From contig CAYYCP010000005.1 in the NCBI GenBank assembly GCA_964470375.1, forward strand, positions 1-64,000: a DNA stretch of 64,000 bases, given 5' to 3'. The notes below the pieces were generated by a model that worked only from the letters and a program-made list of their open reading frames with translations, did not search any database and was not told the origin of the DNA. The position numbers were made by a program, and so were the translations under genes. The DNA comes from CAYNQK01 sp964470375. Lineage in GTDB: Bacteria; Spirochaetota; Spirochaetia; Treponematales; JBGSOB01. Of the stretch, positions 42,901 through 50,925 are shown in pieces. The first letter of the stretch is position 1. Each line of letters opens with the position of its first letter.

Positions 42901-45575
42901 CAGGCGGAAGGATCCTCGGCGCCGGGGATGCTCACGCCGGCGTAGGCCGGATAGGGGCTGAAGGGGATGCTGAAGGAGTCGGCGTTGATGTTGCCGCCCG
43001 GCTCGTAGACGCGGGTCTTGAAGGTGGCCGCCAGCTTGCCGGGCGAGACCATCCCCGAGCCCAGGTCAACGGTGAAGGCGGCCTTGCCCTGGTCGTCCAG
43101 GTTGCCGGAGAAGATGTCGCGGCTCTCGCTCTTGAAGCGCCCCATGGGGTCGTCGAAGGCGTAGCCGTTGTAGTTAGCAAAAACCGTAGAGATAGGGGCG
43201 AAGCGCACGCTCACGTCTGCCTGCATCCCCGCGGCCGGGGCGCCGTGGAGCCAGGTGGCGGTAATGCTGGCGCCGGCAGGTTCCGTTCCCAACTCGGTTA
43301 AGCCCTCCGTGAAGGATGTCTTGATCTCCAGGCGGTTGGGCTTGACCGTCTCCACGGGGATTTCCTTGCTGAAGCCGGCCCCGCCCACGGAGACCTTAGC
43401 CAGGTAGGTTCCCGTAGGCGCATCCTGGTCCGTTTTGAGGGTGAACTGGTAGAAGCCGCCCAGACCCTGGTCCTGGGTCATGGACTTCACCAGCTTCCCG
43501 GAGGGATCGTAGAAGCGCAGGGTGACCGGGTGTGCGGCGGGCAGGACCTTGCCCGGATCGCGCAGGATGAAGGTGAGATAGATAGTGTCGCCGGGACGCC
43601 ATACCCCGCGTTCCCCATAGATGAAACCCTTGACCCCCTGCTGGACCTCCTGGCCCGCCCCGTCGAAGTTGCTCAGTGGTATGGCACTGCTTCCGGAAAG
43701 GCGCAGGTATCCCGTTAATTCTTTGGTCTGGGCCACAAGGTAGAATTCCCCCTCGGGTACATTCATCGAGACTAAGCCCTTGGAGTCCGTGGTCCCGCTG
43801 GCCAGGAGCTGGCTGTGGAAGTCGTATACAGATACTGCGGCCCCACTGACAGGATCAGCCGAGTCGAGACTGGCCACGGCCACTGTCATGAGACGGTTCA
43901 CGTCCGTCTGGGCGATGATGCCCAGGTCGGATACCAGGAAATTCCTGGATGCCTCTATGTCCGGGACATCCTCGCCGTGGTAACTCCGGAACCTGGCCGA
44001 GAAGAAGGCCGGATGCACCGGGTTGCGGTAGTTGTCCCAATACTCGTCCCAGTCCAGGCGCCTGTCCTTGGAAGCCTTGGAGGCGTAGGAATCCCAGAAG
44101 GCCAGACTCGGCTCGTTTATGTAGGACGACGTGCCGCTGTAGCCGAGTCGCTCGATATCGAATTCCATCAGCTCGTCCTCGGTCTTCTGGGAGCCGGGAT
44201 ACTCGCTCATGCGGATGTCGTAGGAGATGGTCAAGCGGTAGAGGTCGTGATTTCCGTCCTGGACGAGCGGGGAGAGATCCAAGGCCGTGCGGATCCACTG
44301 GTTGCGCTTTTCCTCGGTGAAGGGCACCGGCACGATTTTCTTCCAGATCGTCTTGCCGACACGCTCCAGTTCCTTGCCGCCGCCCAGCTCGTTCAGCTGG
44401 AGGAATTGGTCGATCTTGTTAGCGTAGATACGGTCTATGCGGACGATGACACCGCTCAGGTTGACTGTCTCTATCGGCACGGACACGCCGGCCTTGCCGG
44501 GCACAATCACCCCGTTGCCGATGAAGCGGGCTTCAGGGACGATGGGCTTGAAAGACAGCTGGGCCTGGAAATCCTGTTCCAGTCCGGCACCGGCGATGTT
44601 CTTGATTCCTTGTTTGACGAAGAGCTCAACCCCCTCGTTCCAGTCGCTGAGGGAATAGACCTTCAGAATATTGCCTTCTACGGCGAAGCGCAGCTGGCGG
44701 GCGGGCTTGACGCTGACTAGTCCGCGGAAGTCCTGGCTAGCCAGGAGGGGATCTGAGAAGCTGACCTGGACGTACCTCTCCGCGCCCTCCTTGGCGATGG
44801 CCTCGGTGACCATTAGGGGGGTGATGGCGGGTACATCGAAGGAAATCAAGGTTTGGGGAAGGATTCCCAGAGGATTCTTCTCCAATTTGATCGCCAGCTC
44901 CTTTTTCTTTTGGCCCTTCACGATTCCCTTGACTACATATTCGAAGTAGGTCGCGCCAATGTTCGATCCCGCCTCGATGGCCAGCTTCTTTCCGTCCAGG
45001 GTGACAGAGAGGCTCTTCAGCAGGACTTGCGGATCCACGGTGTCTGTGGAAGTGATTATGAAGTTCTGCTGAAGCTCGTTTATGTTATTGGTGCCGGCGC
45101 TGGAGTAGCTATGGCTGATGACGTCAAGGCGCAGCTCCTTGATGGAAAAATGGAAGTAGAAGCGCGAAGAGAAAGCGAAGCGGTCCTTGTCGATTTCGTC
45201 CGGCCAGACGTAGACCTTGTAGATGGTTCCGCGCTCCAGGGGCTTGGAGGGCTGGAAGGTGAGGGTCCTCCGGTCAGTCCAGACGAATTTCCCCGGGGCC
45301 GATGGATACATGGCGACGACCTTGGAGGGGGCCGCGCTGCCGACTTTGTCCTGAGCCACTACATCGTCGACGAACTCCACCATGATGGAAGATGAGGCGG
45401 AGAGGACGCCCTTGCTGAGCGCGGCCACGATCTCCGCGTCTGCTGTGGATGCGTACTCGTCTTCCTGCGCCGGCGCCACGGCCTTCTCAGGCGCTTTCTT
45501 GCAGCCCCAGGCAAGGCTGAGGATGGCCGCCGCGGACAGCAGGACCAGGCAGGTTTTCGCTGATGTCTTTTTCAT
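39930..45575 (-). CDS. Bacterial alpha-2-macroglobulin lipoprotein (YfhM type)
   Basis: This is an 1881-residue lipoprotein with signal MKKTSAKTCLVLLSAAAILS and lipobox LAWGC (Cys25). The order is: MG-like beta domains in the N-terminal half, the A2M bait region and MG10-type domain in the middle, and the thioester domain marked by YPYGCIEQTTSSVFPQLYL (CxEQ thioester present). An alpha/alpha-toroid (LSYWPGGGQASAWGTTYAAHF) follows, then a final receptor-like domain (EYIVPSGWEITNPRF). It traps attacking proteases in the periplasm, partnering PBP1C, which repairs peptidoglycan after damage. GGAGG lies 6 nt upstream. It is in an operon after the phosphodiesterase gene (26 nt). Confidence 0.95.
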   Translation of the reverse strand: MKKTSAKTCLVLLSAAAILSLAWGCKKAPEKAVAPAQEDEYASTADAEIVAALSKGVLSASSSIMVEFVDDVVAQDKVGSAAPSKVVAMYPSAPGKFVWTDRRTLTFQPSKPLERGTIYKVYVWPDEIDKDRFAFSSRFYFHFSIKELRLDVISHSYSSAGTNNINELQQNFIITSTDTVDPQVLLKSLSVTLDGKKLAIEAGSNIGATYFEYVVKGIVKGQKKKELAIKLEKNPLGILPQTLISFDVPAITPLMVTEAIAKEGAERYVQVSFSDPLLASQDFRGLVSVKPARQLRFAVEGNILKVYSLSDWNEGVELFVKQGIKNIAGAGLEQDFQAQLSFKPIVPEARFIGNGVIVPGKAGVSVPIETVNLSGVIVRIDRIYANKIDQFLQLNELGGGKELERVGKTIWKKIVPVPFTEEKRNQWIRTALDLSPLVQDGNHDLYRLTISYDIRMSEYPGSQKTEDELMEFDIERLGYSGTSSYINEPSLAFWDSYASKASKDRRLDWDEYWDNYRNPVHPAFFSARFRSYHGEDVPDIEASRNFLVSDLGIIAQTDVNRLMTVAVASLDSADPVSGAAVSVYDFHSQLLASGTTDSKGLVSMNVPEGEFYLVAQTKELTGYLRLSGSSAIPLSNFDGAGQEVQQGVKGFIYGERGVWRPGDTIYLTFILRDPGKVLPAAHPVTLRFYDPSGKLVKSMTQDQGLGGFYQFTLKTDQDAPTGTYLAKVSVGGAGFSKEIPVETVKPNRLEIKTSFTEGLTELGTEPAGASITATWLHGAPAAGMQADVSVRFAPISTVFANYNGYAFDDPMGRFKSESRDIFSGNLDDQGKAAFTVDLGSGMVSPGKLAATFKTRVYEPGGNINADSFSIPFSPYPAYAGVSIPGAEDPSAWLNVDEAHEFRLALLDPAGKPIDGELQVSVYQIGWRWWWDMYEEEAADYMDSDYYDRVEEATVKVSKGLAKWSFKSKYRRWGRFYVKVTDTAGGHSTGKIFYMRWPGWNFSSSEGGGEAANILVFSSDKKAYKVGETARITLPSSEGGRALVSVENNGRLISTEWIQTKAGNTIYELKLTAAMTPNVYVRASLIQPHGQTSNDRPIRMFGVLPIMVEDPATKLSPALATSDSYEPNGKARITVSEKEGRSMTYTLAVVDEGLLNITHFVTPDPRAHFFRRDALAVTVNDIYGFVAAPYGGNLERLLAVGGGEEGGQAEGRKANRFPPMVRFLGPFSLDAGKSASHEISMPQYVGAVRVMLVAGNEMAYGFAEKSVPVKKPVMVYATLPRVMSVSESLSLPVTVFALEDGIKSIDVSLKTNDRLKVMSESKKTVKFVKSGDQLVTFEVASTGMLGIAEAEVTAVSGKVTSGQKIEIDVRSPNAAVTRAQSFLLKPSEKRDIPVSLIGLPGSNSVKLEASTLEPLDLERRLDFLIHYPYGCIEQTTSSVFPQLYLDKVVKLDEEQLAAVRKNVQDGINRLRLFLTWSGGLSYWPGGGQASAWGTTYAAHFLLEARNLGYQVPSYLIDSILSYLRAQVGTGNWNQDRSDYVQAYALYDLALAGQPDLGAMNRLRERSNLADPEKFKLAGAYALAGQKDAAMRLVGNKIPVITPYKELDYTYGSDTRDMAVLAEGFLESGSTELAMPLISDISKRLSSDSWYSTQTLAYSLVVIGKYLGKNSDGGAISLSYEWEGRSGSLSSGAFLALQELPIADKGLSRTLKIKNDSQSPVYLRLIVKGQPGLGGEKAFSNGLQLFVNYHDKDGSSLAVDSLPQGTDIIAELTVVNPAKGRDYQELAMEYIVPSGWEITNPRFEGWVQDKDKGFEYQDIRDDRVYTFFSLKAESRKTLKFMLTAAYAGKFYLPQSKAEAMYDASIGAATAGKWIEVKASEPTE

Positions 45576-45601
45576 GGCTTCCTCCGTCTTTACGTTCTCT
45601 T

Positions 45602-47221
45602 CTATTTCAATGCGCGCCGGCGTATGAGAAAGGCCAGCGGCAGGAGTATGAGGATCGATGCCCCGGCCCCCATGGCATGGACGCCCGATAGGACGGCCAT
45701 GAACCAGAAGCCCATGTCAGGCAGGGGGTAGGGCACGCCCGGGCCATGCCAGGCAAGGTAGGCGGCGTATGGCCCCAGGCCGGCCCAGGCGGCGGCCATG
45801 ACGTGGGATCCAGCGCGCCCGATTATGGAGGCGCGGGGCAGGCCTTCGCGCGCGGCCGAGACGGCACCGATGAGGCCGGCCATGAGGGCGCAGAGGGCGC
45901 CCAGGCCCGCTCCTCTGAGGATGAGGTCGGCGGCCGACCTTACCCAGGAGATCGAATAGGCCAGATCCAAGGCGAAGGCATAGAGGAGGTGGAAGATCAG
46001 GGCCGCTCCCAGGGCGGAGGCCGCGCAGGCGTAGGCGGCCGCGCGGGCACCGCGGTCTTTCCTCTTAATGATGAGGAAGGCAGCCAGGGGAGCGATGAGG
46101 ATGATGGCGGCTATGGCAGTCTTCAGCCCGCGGATCAGGGCCGTCCGCATCCTGGGCGCCGGGGCGGGCAGGGCCTTCTCCAGGGCATCCGATTGGATGG
46201 CCTTGAGTGCGCTCAGGGAGGCCCTGTCCTCCGCGGGCAGGTTCAGCATTTCCAAGAGGGGCCGGCCCTCGGCCGAGGCCGGGGCGCCCATCCCGAGGAG
46301 GGCTGCGATGGTGGGCGCGAAATCGACTTGACGGACATCCCCGTACTGTCCGGGGGTGACGCGGGCGCCGACGATGAGGAGGGGGGTGCGGCGGCACTCG
46401 GGATCCGGCCCGCCGTGGCCGCCCGCGCGGATCTGTCCGTGGTCAGAGCAGACCACCAGGGTATCAGAGCTCAAGTCGAGGGCGGAGGCTACGCGGGCGA
46501 TGATTGCGTCCGCGCGCGCGGCGGCATCATCCCATTCACGGCTGCCCGCGCCCGAGTGGTGCCCGGCCCAATCGACCTGGTCGAGGTGGATGAGGATGAA
46601 GTCAGCCGCCTCGCCCTCTATCCAGGCCAGGGCCGGCTCCAGGATGGATTGGTCGGCCTCGTCGTCCTCGCCCTCGGTGTAGGCGCCGAAGTCCACGTGA
46701 GCCTCGGGGACCATGGTGGCGAACCAATGGAAGCCGGCGATGCCCGTGACCAGGCCGGAGGCCTTGGCCATGCCGAAGATGTTCTCTTGGCTCATGGGCC
46801 TGAGGTCCTCGGGATCCACGTTCATGAGGGGGGCGTCGGCGATGCCCGGGCCGGCTCCGGTGAGGAGTACGCCCCAGGTGGTCTGTGAATAGGTCGGCGC
46901 GTCCGCCATGGCCATCGCCCAGGCCCCGCGCCCGCGCAGCCTGGCCAACTCGGGCATGAGGGCCGCGTCCATGGCCGTGTCGTAGCTGAGGGCGTCCACG
47001 AGGATCCAGACCAGGCGCCCGGGCGGCGCGCCGATCGGCTCATAGACCCGCGGAGCCTGGCCGGACAGGGAGGTCGGAGGGGACTCGGCCAGGGGCGAGC
47101 GGTAGTCCTCGGCCGTGCCGATGAGGCCGTTCGCCAGGAAGAAGGAAGCCCCGCCCAGGCAGAGGCAGAGGAGGGCCGGGATAATGTCCGGCAGGATCCG
47201 CGCGAGGGCGCCCGGCTTCAT
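45602..47221 (-). CDS. Membrane alkaline-phosphatase-superfamily phosphodiesterase
   Basis: The ~539-residue protein starts with a TM (ARILPDIIPALLCLCLGGAS). The catalytic domain of the type I phosphodiesterase / alkaline phosphatase fold has WILVDALSYDTAMD (metal Asp), APTYSQTTWGVLLTG (nucleophile-type Thr region), ILIHLDQVDWAGHHSGAG and VVCSDHGQIRAGGHGG (metal Asp-His and His). The C-terminal half has about five to six TM helices (IAAIILIAPLAAFLIIKR, ALIFHLLYAFALDLAYSI, WFMAVLSGVHAMGAGASILI). It resembles lipid- or glycan-anchor phosphoethanolamine/phosphatidylglycerol-modifying enzymes; the substrate is unknown. The ATG at 47221 overlaps the upstream stop (ATGA), so it is coupled to the PurF-like gene. 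Confidence 0.82.
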   Translation of the reverse strand: MKPGALARILPDIIPALLCLCLGGASFFLANGLIGTAEDYRSPLAESPPTSLSGQAPRVYEPIGAPPGRLVWILVDALSYDTAMDAALMPELARLRGRGAWAMAMADAPTYSQTTWGVLLTGAGPGIADAPLMNVDPEDLRPMSQENIFGMAKASGLVTGIAGFHWFATMVPEAHVDFGAYTEGEDDEADQSILEPALAWIEGEAADFILIHLDQVDWAGHHSGAGSREWDDAAARADAIIARVASALDLSSDTLVVCSDHGQIRAGGHGGPDPECRRTPLLIVGARVTPGQYGDVRQVDFAPTIAALLGMGAPASAEGRPLLEMLNLPAEDRASLSALKAIQSDALEKALPAPAPRMRTALIRGLKTAIAAIILIAPLAAFLIIKRKDRGARAAAYACAASALGAALIFHLLYAFALDLAYSISWVRSAADLILRGAGLGALCALMAGLIGAVSAAREGLPRASIIGRAGSHVMAAAWAGLGPYAAYLAWHGPGVPYPLPDMGFWFMAVLSGVHAMGAGASILILLPLAFLIRRRALK

Positions 47222-48624
47222 TCCTGCCCGTTCCAGCAGTGCAGGCAGAGCTTCTCGCGCGGCAGGCCGATGGCCTCCACGAGATCCTCCAGGCGCTGGT
47301 AGCTCAGGCTTGTCAAACCCAGCCATTCCCCGATCCTGTCCACCATGGCCCGGTACTCGGGGCTGGCGGTGTCCAGGTAGGCCGGCGGCACATCACCCTC
47401 GCGGCCGGTGGCCTCCTTGATCATCCTGCGGGCGATCAGGTCCAGGGCCGACTTCGAGCGCGAGAAGTTGAGGTAGGGGCAGCCGAATACGAGGGGCGGG
47501 CAGGCCACGCGCATGTGCACCTCCCTGGCCCCGTAGGCGTAGAGGCGCTTGATGGTGTCCTTGAGCTGGGTTCCCCGCACGATCGAGTCGTCGCAGAAGA
47601 GGAGGCTCCGGCCGCGGATGATCTCCGGTATGGGGATGAGCTTCATGCGGGCCACCAGGTCGCGCACCTGCTGGTTCTGGGGCATGAAGGAACGCGGCCA
47701 GGTGGGCGTGTACTTGGCGAAGGGCCGCCGGTAGGGGATGCCGGCCTCGCCGGCGTAGCCCACGCCGTGGCCGATGCCCGAGTCGGGGATTCCGGCCACC
47801 AGGTCGGGCTTGGCCCTCTCCTCACGCCGCGCCAGGAAGGCTCCGCAGGCATTGCGGACGTCCTCGGCGTTGCGGCCCTCGTAGCTGGATGCCGGGAAGC
47901 CGTAGTAAACCCAAAGAAAGGCGCAGATGCGCATGTGCTGGCCGGGCGGATTGAGAACCTTGAGGCCGTCGGCGCCCAGCTGGACTATCTCGCCCGGGCC
48001 CAGCTCGCGCTCCACCGCGTAGTCGAGGTTGGGGAAGGCGCAGGACTCCGAGGCCACCGCCCAGGCCCCCTCCTTGCGCCCGATGGCCAGGGGGGTGCGG
48101 CCCAGGCGGTCGCGGGCGGCGATGATGCCCTCCGGGGTGAGGATGAGGAGGGACAAGGAGCCCTGGACGGCTTCCTGCAGGTCCTTCACCCCCGAGGCGA
48201 AGTCCGGGGCCGTGGCGATGATGGCCGCGGCCACCTCCGTGGGATTGATCTCACCGCGGTTCATCTCGCAGAAGTGGCTGGCCCGGTCGGCGAAGGCTTG
48301 CTCCACGAGCTCGCGGGCGTTGTTGATGCGGCCCACGGTGACGATGGCGAAGGGTCCCAGGCGCGAGCCGATCACCAGGGGCTGGTCGTCGTAGTCGGAG
48401 ATCACCCCGATGCCGGAGGAGCCCTTGAGCCGGGACAGGTCCGGATCGAACTTGGAGCGGAACTGGGAGTTGCGGATGTCGTGGATGATGCGGTCGAAGC
48501 CGTTCTCCGCCGAGTGCACCGCCATGCCTCCGCGCTGGGTGCCCAGGTGGGAGTGGTAATCCGTTCCGTAGTAGAGGTCTGCCACGCAGTCGCCGCGCGC
48601 GGCCACGCCGAAAAGCCCGCCCAT
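47218..48624 (-). CDS. purF: Amidophosphoribosyltransferase (PurF)-like protein lacking the N-terminal nucleophile Cys
   Basis: The 468-residue protein has PurF architecture: an Ntn amidotransferase-type N-half and a phosphoribosyltransferase C-half with the PRPP loop LLFCDDSIVRGTQL (341-354). The four Fe-S cysteines of the Bacillus-type enzyme appear conserved (Cys234, Cys382, Cys460, Cys463). But the start reads MGGLFGVA, with Gly where PurF has its catalytic Cys2, and the oxyanion motif (normally HNGN) reads GRINN. So ammonia from glutamine is unlikely; ammonia-dependent activity or a non-purine role is possible. No other pur genes are in the window. It starts 7 nt after the upstream membrane protein stop and overlaps the phosphodiesterase. 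Confidence 0.85.
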   Translation of the reverse strand: MGGLFGVAARGDCVADLYYGTDYHSHLGTQRGGMAVHSAENGFDRIIHDIRNSQFRSKFDPDLSRLKGSSGIGVISDYDDQPLVIGSRLGPFAIVTVGRINNARELVEQAFADRASHFCEMNRGEINPTEVAAAIIATAPDFASGVKDLQEAVQGSLSLLILTPEGIIAARDRLGRTPLAIGRKEGAWAVASESCAFPNLDYAVERELGPGEIVQLGADGLKVLNPPGQHMRICAFLWVYYGFPASSYEGRNAEDVRNACGAFLARREERAKPDLVAGIPDSGIGHGVGYAGEAGIPYRRPFAKYTPTWPRSFMPQNQQVRDLVARMKLIPIPEIIRGRSLLFCDDSIVRGTQLKDTIKRLYAYGAREVHMRVACPPLVFGCPYLNFSRSKSALDLIARRMIKEATGREGDVPPAYLDTASPEYRAMVDRIGEWLGLTSLSYQRLEDLVEAIGLPREKLCLHCWNGQE

Positions 48625-48631
48625 ACGCGGC

Positions 48632-49117
48632 TCAGGCCTGGGGCTTGGCGGAAGATGCCTTGCCGCCGGCCAAGCTGAAGACGATGGCCAGGACCAGGCC
48701 GACCATGATCAGGTAGTTGGCGAAATTGAGGACCTTATAGATAACCATCGCCGCGCCGCCGGGGAGGGCGTTCAGGATCTGGTAGTGGTTGATGACCGAA
48801 ACGCCCTTGATGACGATGTCCAGGAGGAGGGCTGCCGTCGCTAGGCCGTGGGGGGCCTTGGACGGAACCTTGAGGGCGGCGCTCAGTATCAGGACCAGGA
48901 TGGCCAGGTCGGCCGCCAGGGAGAGGGCGCTGTAGAGCGTGGAGATTCCGTAGGGCGATAAAAAGAAGAAATACAGCAAGAGCAGGAGCTTGGCCCCGGC
49001 AAGAGCCAGGGCGGCCGTAAAGGCCGGGCTCTTGAGCGCCCTAAAAGCCTGAAGGGCGCAGTAGCCGAGCAGGAGCAGGTGAATGGCGAGCTGGACGATG
49101 AGGTAGAGCGATAACAT
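48632..49117 (-). CDS. Small polytopic membrane protein
   Basis: This 161-residue protein has about five hydrophobic helices (LSLYLIVQLAIHLLLLGYCA, FTAALALAGAKLLLLLYFFF, SALSLAADLAILVLILSAAL, LATAALLLDIVIKGVSVI, ANYLIMVGLVLAIVFSLAGG) and no other motif. GGAGG lies 8 nt before the ATG. The longer frame to 49285 covers the tRNA end and its terminator and is not coding. It heads an operon leading through PurF-like, phosphodiesterase and A2M to PBP1C. Function unknown. Confidence 0.7.
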   Translation of the reverse strand: MLSLYLIVQLAIHLLLLGYCALQAFRALKSPAFTAALALAGAKLLLLLYFFFLSPYGISTLYSALSLAADLAILVLILSAALKVPSKAPHGLATAALLLDIVIKGVSVINHYQILNALPGGAAMVIYKVLNFANYLIMVGLVLAIVFSLAGGKASSAKPQA

Positions 49118-49222
49118 TGTAGTCCTCCTTGGCGGATGCCGGCCGGCGCGTTCTTCAATAATAGAACGATTCATGCCGGGGCGCCAGGGCCGGCCAGTCC
49201 GCCGGGATCGGCGATGCCTGGG

Positions 49223-49251
49223 AAAAAAGAAAGCCCGGCCGAAGCCGGGCT
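49223..49251 (-). terminator. Intrinsic terminator of the tRNA-Phe gene
   Basis: On the minus strand AGCCCGGC-TTCG-GCCGGGCT is a perfect 8-bp stem with a stable TTCG tetraloop, followed by TTCTTTTTT. It lies a few nucleotides past the tRNA 3' end. Confidence 0.9.
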
Positions 49252-49255
49252 CATC

Positions 49256-49328
49256 TGCCGCCGAACAGAATTGAACTGTTGACACATGGATTTTCAGTCC
49301 ATTGCTCTACCAACTGAGCTACAGCGGC
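49256..49328 (-). tRNA. tRNA-Phe (anticodon GAA)
   Basis: The minus-strand sequence folds as a complete 73-nt cloverleaf. The acceptor stem GCCGCTG pairs with CGGCGGC plus discriminator A. The D arm has AGCTCAGTTGGTAGAGC. The anticodon arm has ATGGACTGAAAATCCAT with GAA in the loop, and the T arm has GTTCAATTC. CCA is not encoded. It has its own TTGACA promoter and a TTCG-loop terminator, so it is a monocistronic tRNA gene. Confidence 0.96.
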
Positions 49329-49368
49329 GCGGGCGCGGGGGCGGCGGGCCCTCCGGCCGATCCGCTTA

Positions 49369-49397
49369 TAAGTAGCAAGCGAAGGGGAAAATGTCAA
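49369..49397 (-). promoter_or_regulatory. Strong promoter of tRNA-Phe
   Basis: On the minus strand: consensus TTGACA (49392-49397), 17-bp spacer, TACTTA (49369-49374). The tRNA 5' end lies 40 nt further on, with a GC-rich leader in between. Confidence 0.75.
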
Positions 49398-49417
49398 GAC
49401 GCAAGAGAAAGAGCTGG

Positions 49418-50173
49418 CTACCAGCGCTTGATGCGATAGGCCAGGAGGAGAACCTTAAACCAGAAGAAGACGAAGAATCGCCCCAGCTTCCAGGGGCGGG
49501 CGAAGGTGTAGGGGATCCATTCCAAGCCGCGCTGGAAGGCGGCCCGCGATACGCGCCGGCGCTTCTCGGCGAAGATGTCGAAGACGTCGTCGCACCACAG
49601 GGCCAGGCCGGATTCGAAGTGCTTGAGGCTGCGGGCCACCCATCGCTCACGCCCGGCTACGCCGCGCCCGACCATCAGTAGGGACGGGGTGGCCTTGCGG
49701 ATGGCCTTGATGATGTCGGCCTCCATGGGACGCTTGTAGAAGCCTGCGTAGCGGCCGACCACCCGCAGACCCGGGAAGGTCGCCTTGATGTTACGCTCGG
49801 CTATCTTAATGACCTTCTTGCGGCTGCCGAGGATGTAGATCGTCTTGCCATGACTCTCCAGCACGCCCAGGAGCTTGATGATGAAATCGAAGGGCATGTA
49901 GCGGATCGGAACCTCGCGCTTGAGGAAACGGGCGGCCTTCACCAGCGAGAGCGAGATGGGGATAACCAGGCCGGCGTTGTTGACCATGGCCCGGAATTCC
50001 GTGTTGCGGCGGGCGCGCATGAGGTCCCACACGGACAGCAGCACGATCTGCTGGACCCGGCCGCTGGCCAAGAGCTGCTTGACGGCCTCGTCGATTTTAT
50101 CCTCGGGGAGAATGTCCAGCGGAATGCGCAGGACGCTTATGCGTTTGGCGGGGAATCTGGCCTCAGGGACCAC
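49418..50173 (-). CDS. WecG/TagA/CpsF-family glycosyltransferase
   Basis: The protein is about 251 residues from a GTG at 50173. Family features are MVNNAGLVIPISLSLVKAA (substrate region), IYILGSRKKVIKIAERNIKA, FPGLRVVGRYAGFYKR and PSLLMVGRGVAGRERWVAR (usually G-x-P-x-Q-E), ending YRIKRW. WecG/TagA enzymes transfer a ManNAcA or ManNAc residue to undecaprenyl-linked GlcNAc. The usual Pro-x-Gln-Glu motif is altered (GRGVAGRERW), so the sugar is uncertain. The start overlaps the rsmE stop; the longer frame to 50260 is embedded in rsmE and is less likely. The start choice is uncertain by a few codons. Confidence 0.72.
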   Translation of the reverse strand: MVPEARFPAKRISVLRIPLDILPEDKIDEAVKQLLASGRVQQIVLLSVWDLMRARRNTEFRAMVNNAGLVIPISLSLVKAARFLKREVPIRYMPFDFIIKLLGVLESHGKTIYILGSRKKVIKIAERNIKATFPGLRVVGRYAGFYKRPMEADIIKAIRKATPSLLMVGRGVAGRERWVARSLKHFESGLALWCDDVFDIFAEKRRRVSRAAFQRGLEWIPYTFARPWKLGRFFVFFWFKVLLLAYRIKRW

Positions 50174-50919
50174 AGTCGCCTCTCGAAGAAGATGGATTGG
50201 GCGGCCGCTACGGCGTATATGGCTGCCGTCTCCGTCCTCAGGACGCGCGGCCCCAACCATGCGGGATGCCAGCCGGCCGCCTCCAGAGCGGCCGTCTCCG
50301 GCTCGGAGAGTCCGCCTTCCGGGCCGACCAGCAGCGCCGCTTCCGGCGGGTCAGCGCTAAGATACCCGTGCAGGCCGGTTTCCGCAAGTGGGCGCTCATG
50401 GAAGAAGATGCCCGGGCCCCGCCCGCCCCAGTCCGTAGGCACGCTCGCGATGGGCATAGGCTTTTCGATTTCCGTGCCCGTAGTGGAGCCGGATTGTTGG
50501 CGGGCTTCCTTGACAATACGCGTCCAGCGCTGGACCCGCCCGCCTTCGGCGCCGGGCGTGGGCACGCAACGCGCGCTAAGCACGGGCACAATGCGGCGTA
50601 CACCGGCCTCCGCGGCCATGCGTACGACCGCGTCCATGTGGGGAGCCTTGGATATGCACTGGTAGAGGGTTATGGGCAGATCGCGCACACCCGGCAAGGC
50701 GGGGGCGGGACGATTTTCCGCGGCCGTCGGTAGTATCCAAACGCCGTCGGCTTCAACGTCGCCCAACGTGAAATGCAGAGTGCGCCCGGCCCCGTCCATG
50801 GCCGTAATGGAGTCGCCGCGCCTCAAGCGCAGAACCCGGGTCAGGTAGCGCGCCTCCTTGCCCCGCAGGAGGATGGCGCGGGTGGTATCGGCACCGGGCG
50901 GCAGGACGAGGGCGCGCAT
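50137..50919 (-). CDS. rsmE: 16S rRNA m3U1498 methyltransferase
   Basis: This 260-residue SPOUT-class protein has an N-terminal PUA-like domain (RYLTRVLRLRRGDSITAMDG), QCISKAPHMDAVVRMAAEAG, RWTRIVKEARQQSG, and the knot region ALLVGPEGGLSEPE and LGPRVLRTETA. These are the standard RsmE motifs for S-adenosylmethionine binding. It methylates U1498 of 16S rRNA. It begins 6 nt after yjbQ and overlaps the glycosyltransferase start, so it sits in a S41-yjbQ-rsmE-glycosyltransferase operon. Confidence 0.93.
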   Translation of the reverse strand: MRALVLPPGADTTRAILLRGKEARYLTRVLRLRRGDSITAMDGAGRTLHFTLGDVEADGVWILPTAAENRPAPALPGVRDLPITLYQCISKAPHMDAVVRMAAEAGVRRIVPVLSARCVPTPGAEGGRVQRWTRIVKEARQQSGSTTGTEIEKPMPIASVPTDWGGRGPGIFFHERPLAETGLHGYLSADPPEAALLVGPEGGLSEPETAALEAAGWHPAWLGPRVLRTETAAIYAVAAAQSIFFERRLWSLRPDSPPNA

Positions 50920-50925
50920 CGCCTG

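Noticed and set aside
42312..43301. 329-codon plus-strand frame inside the A2M gene
   Set aside because: Gly/Val/Asp/His-rich composition typical of an antisense shadow; A2M on the other strand is certain.
45746..46888. 380-codon plus-strand frame inside the phosphodiesterase gene
   Set aside because: Gly/Arg/Asp-rich, no motif, opposite an enzyme with clear metal-site motifs.
47239..48678. 479-codon plus-strand frame antisense to the PurF-like gene
   Set aside because: Despite its length it is Gly/Ala/Val/His-rich without domains; the minus strand has the PRPP loop and Fe-S cysteines.
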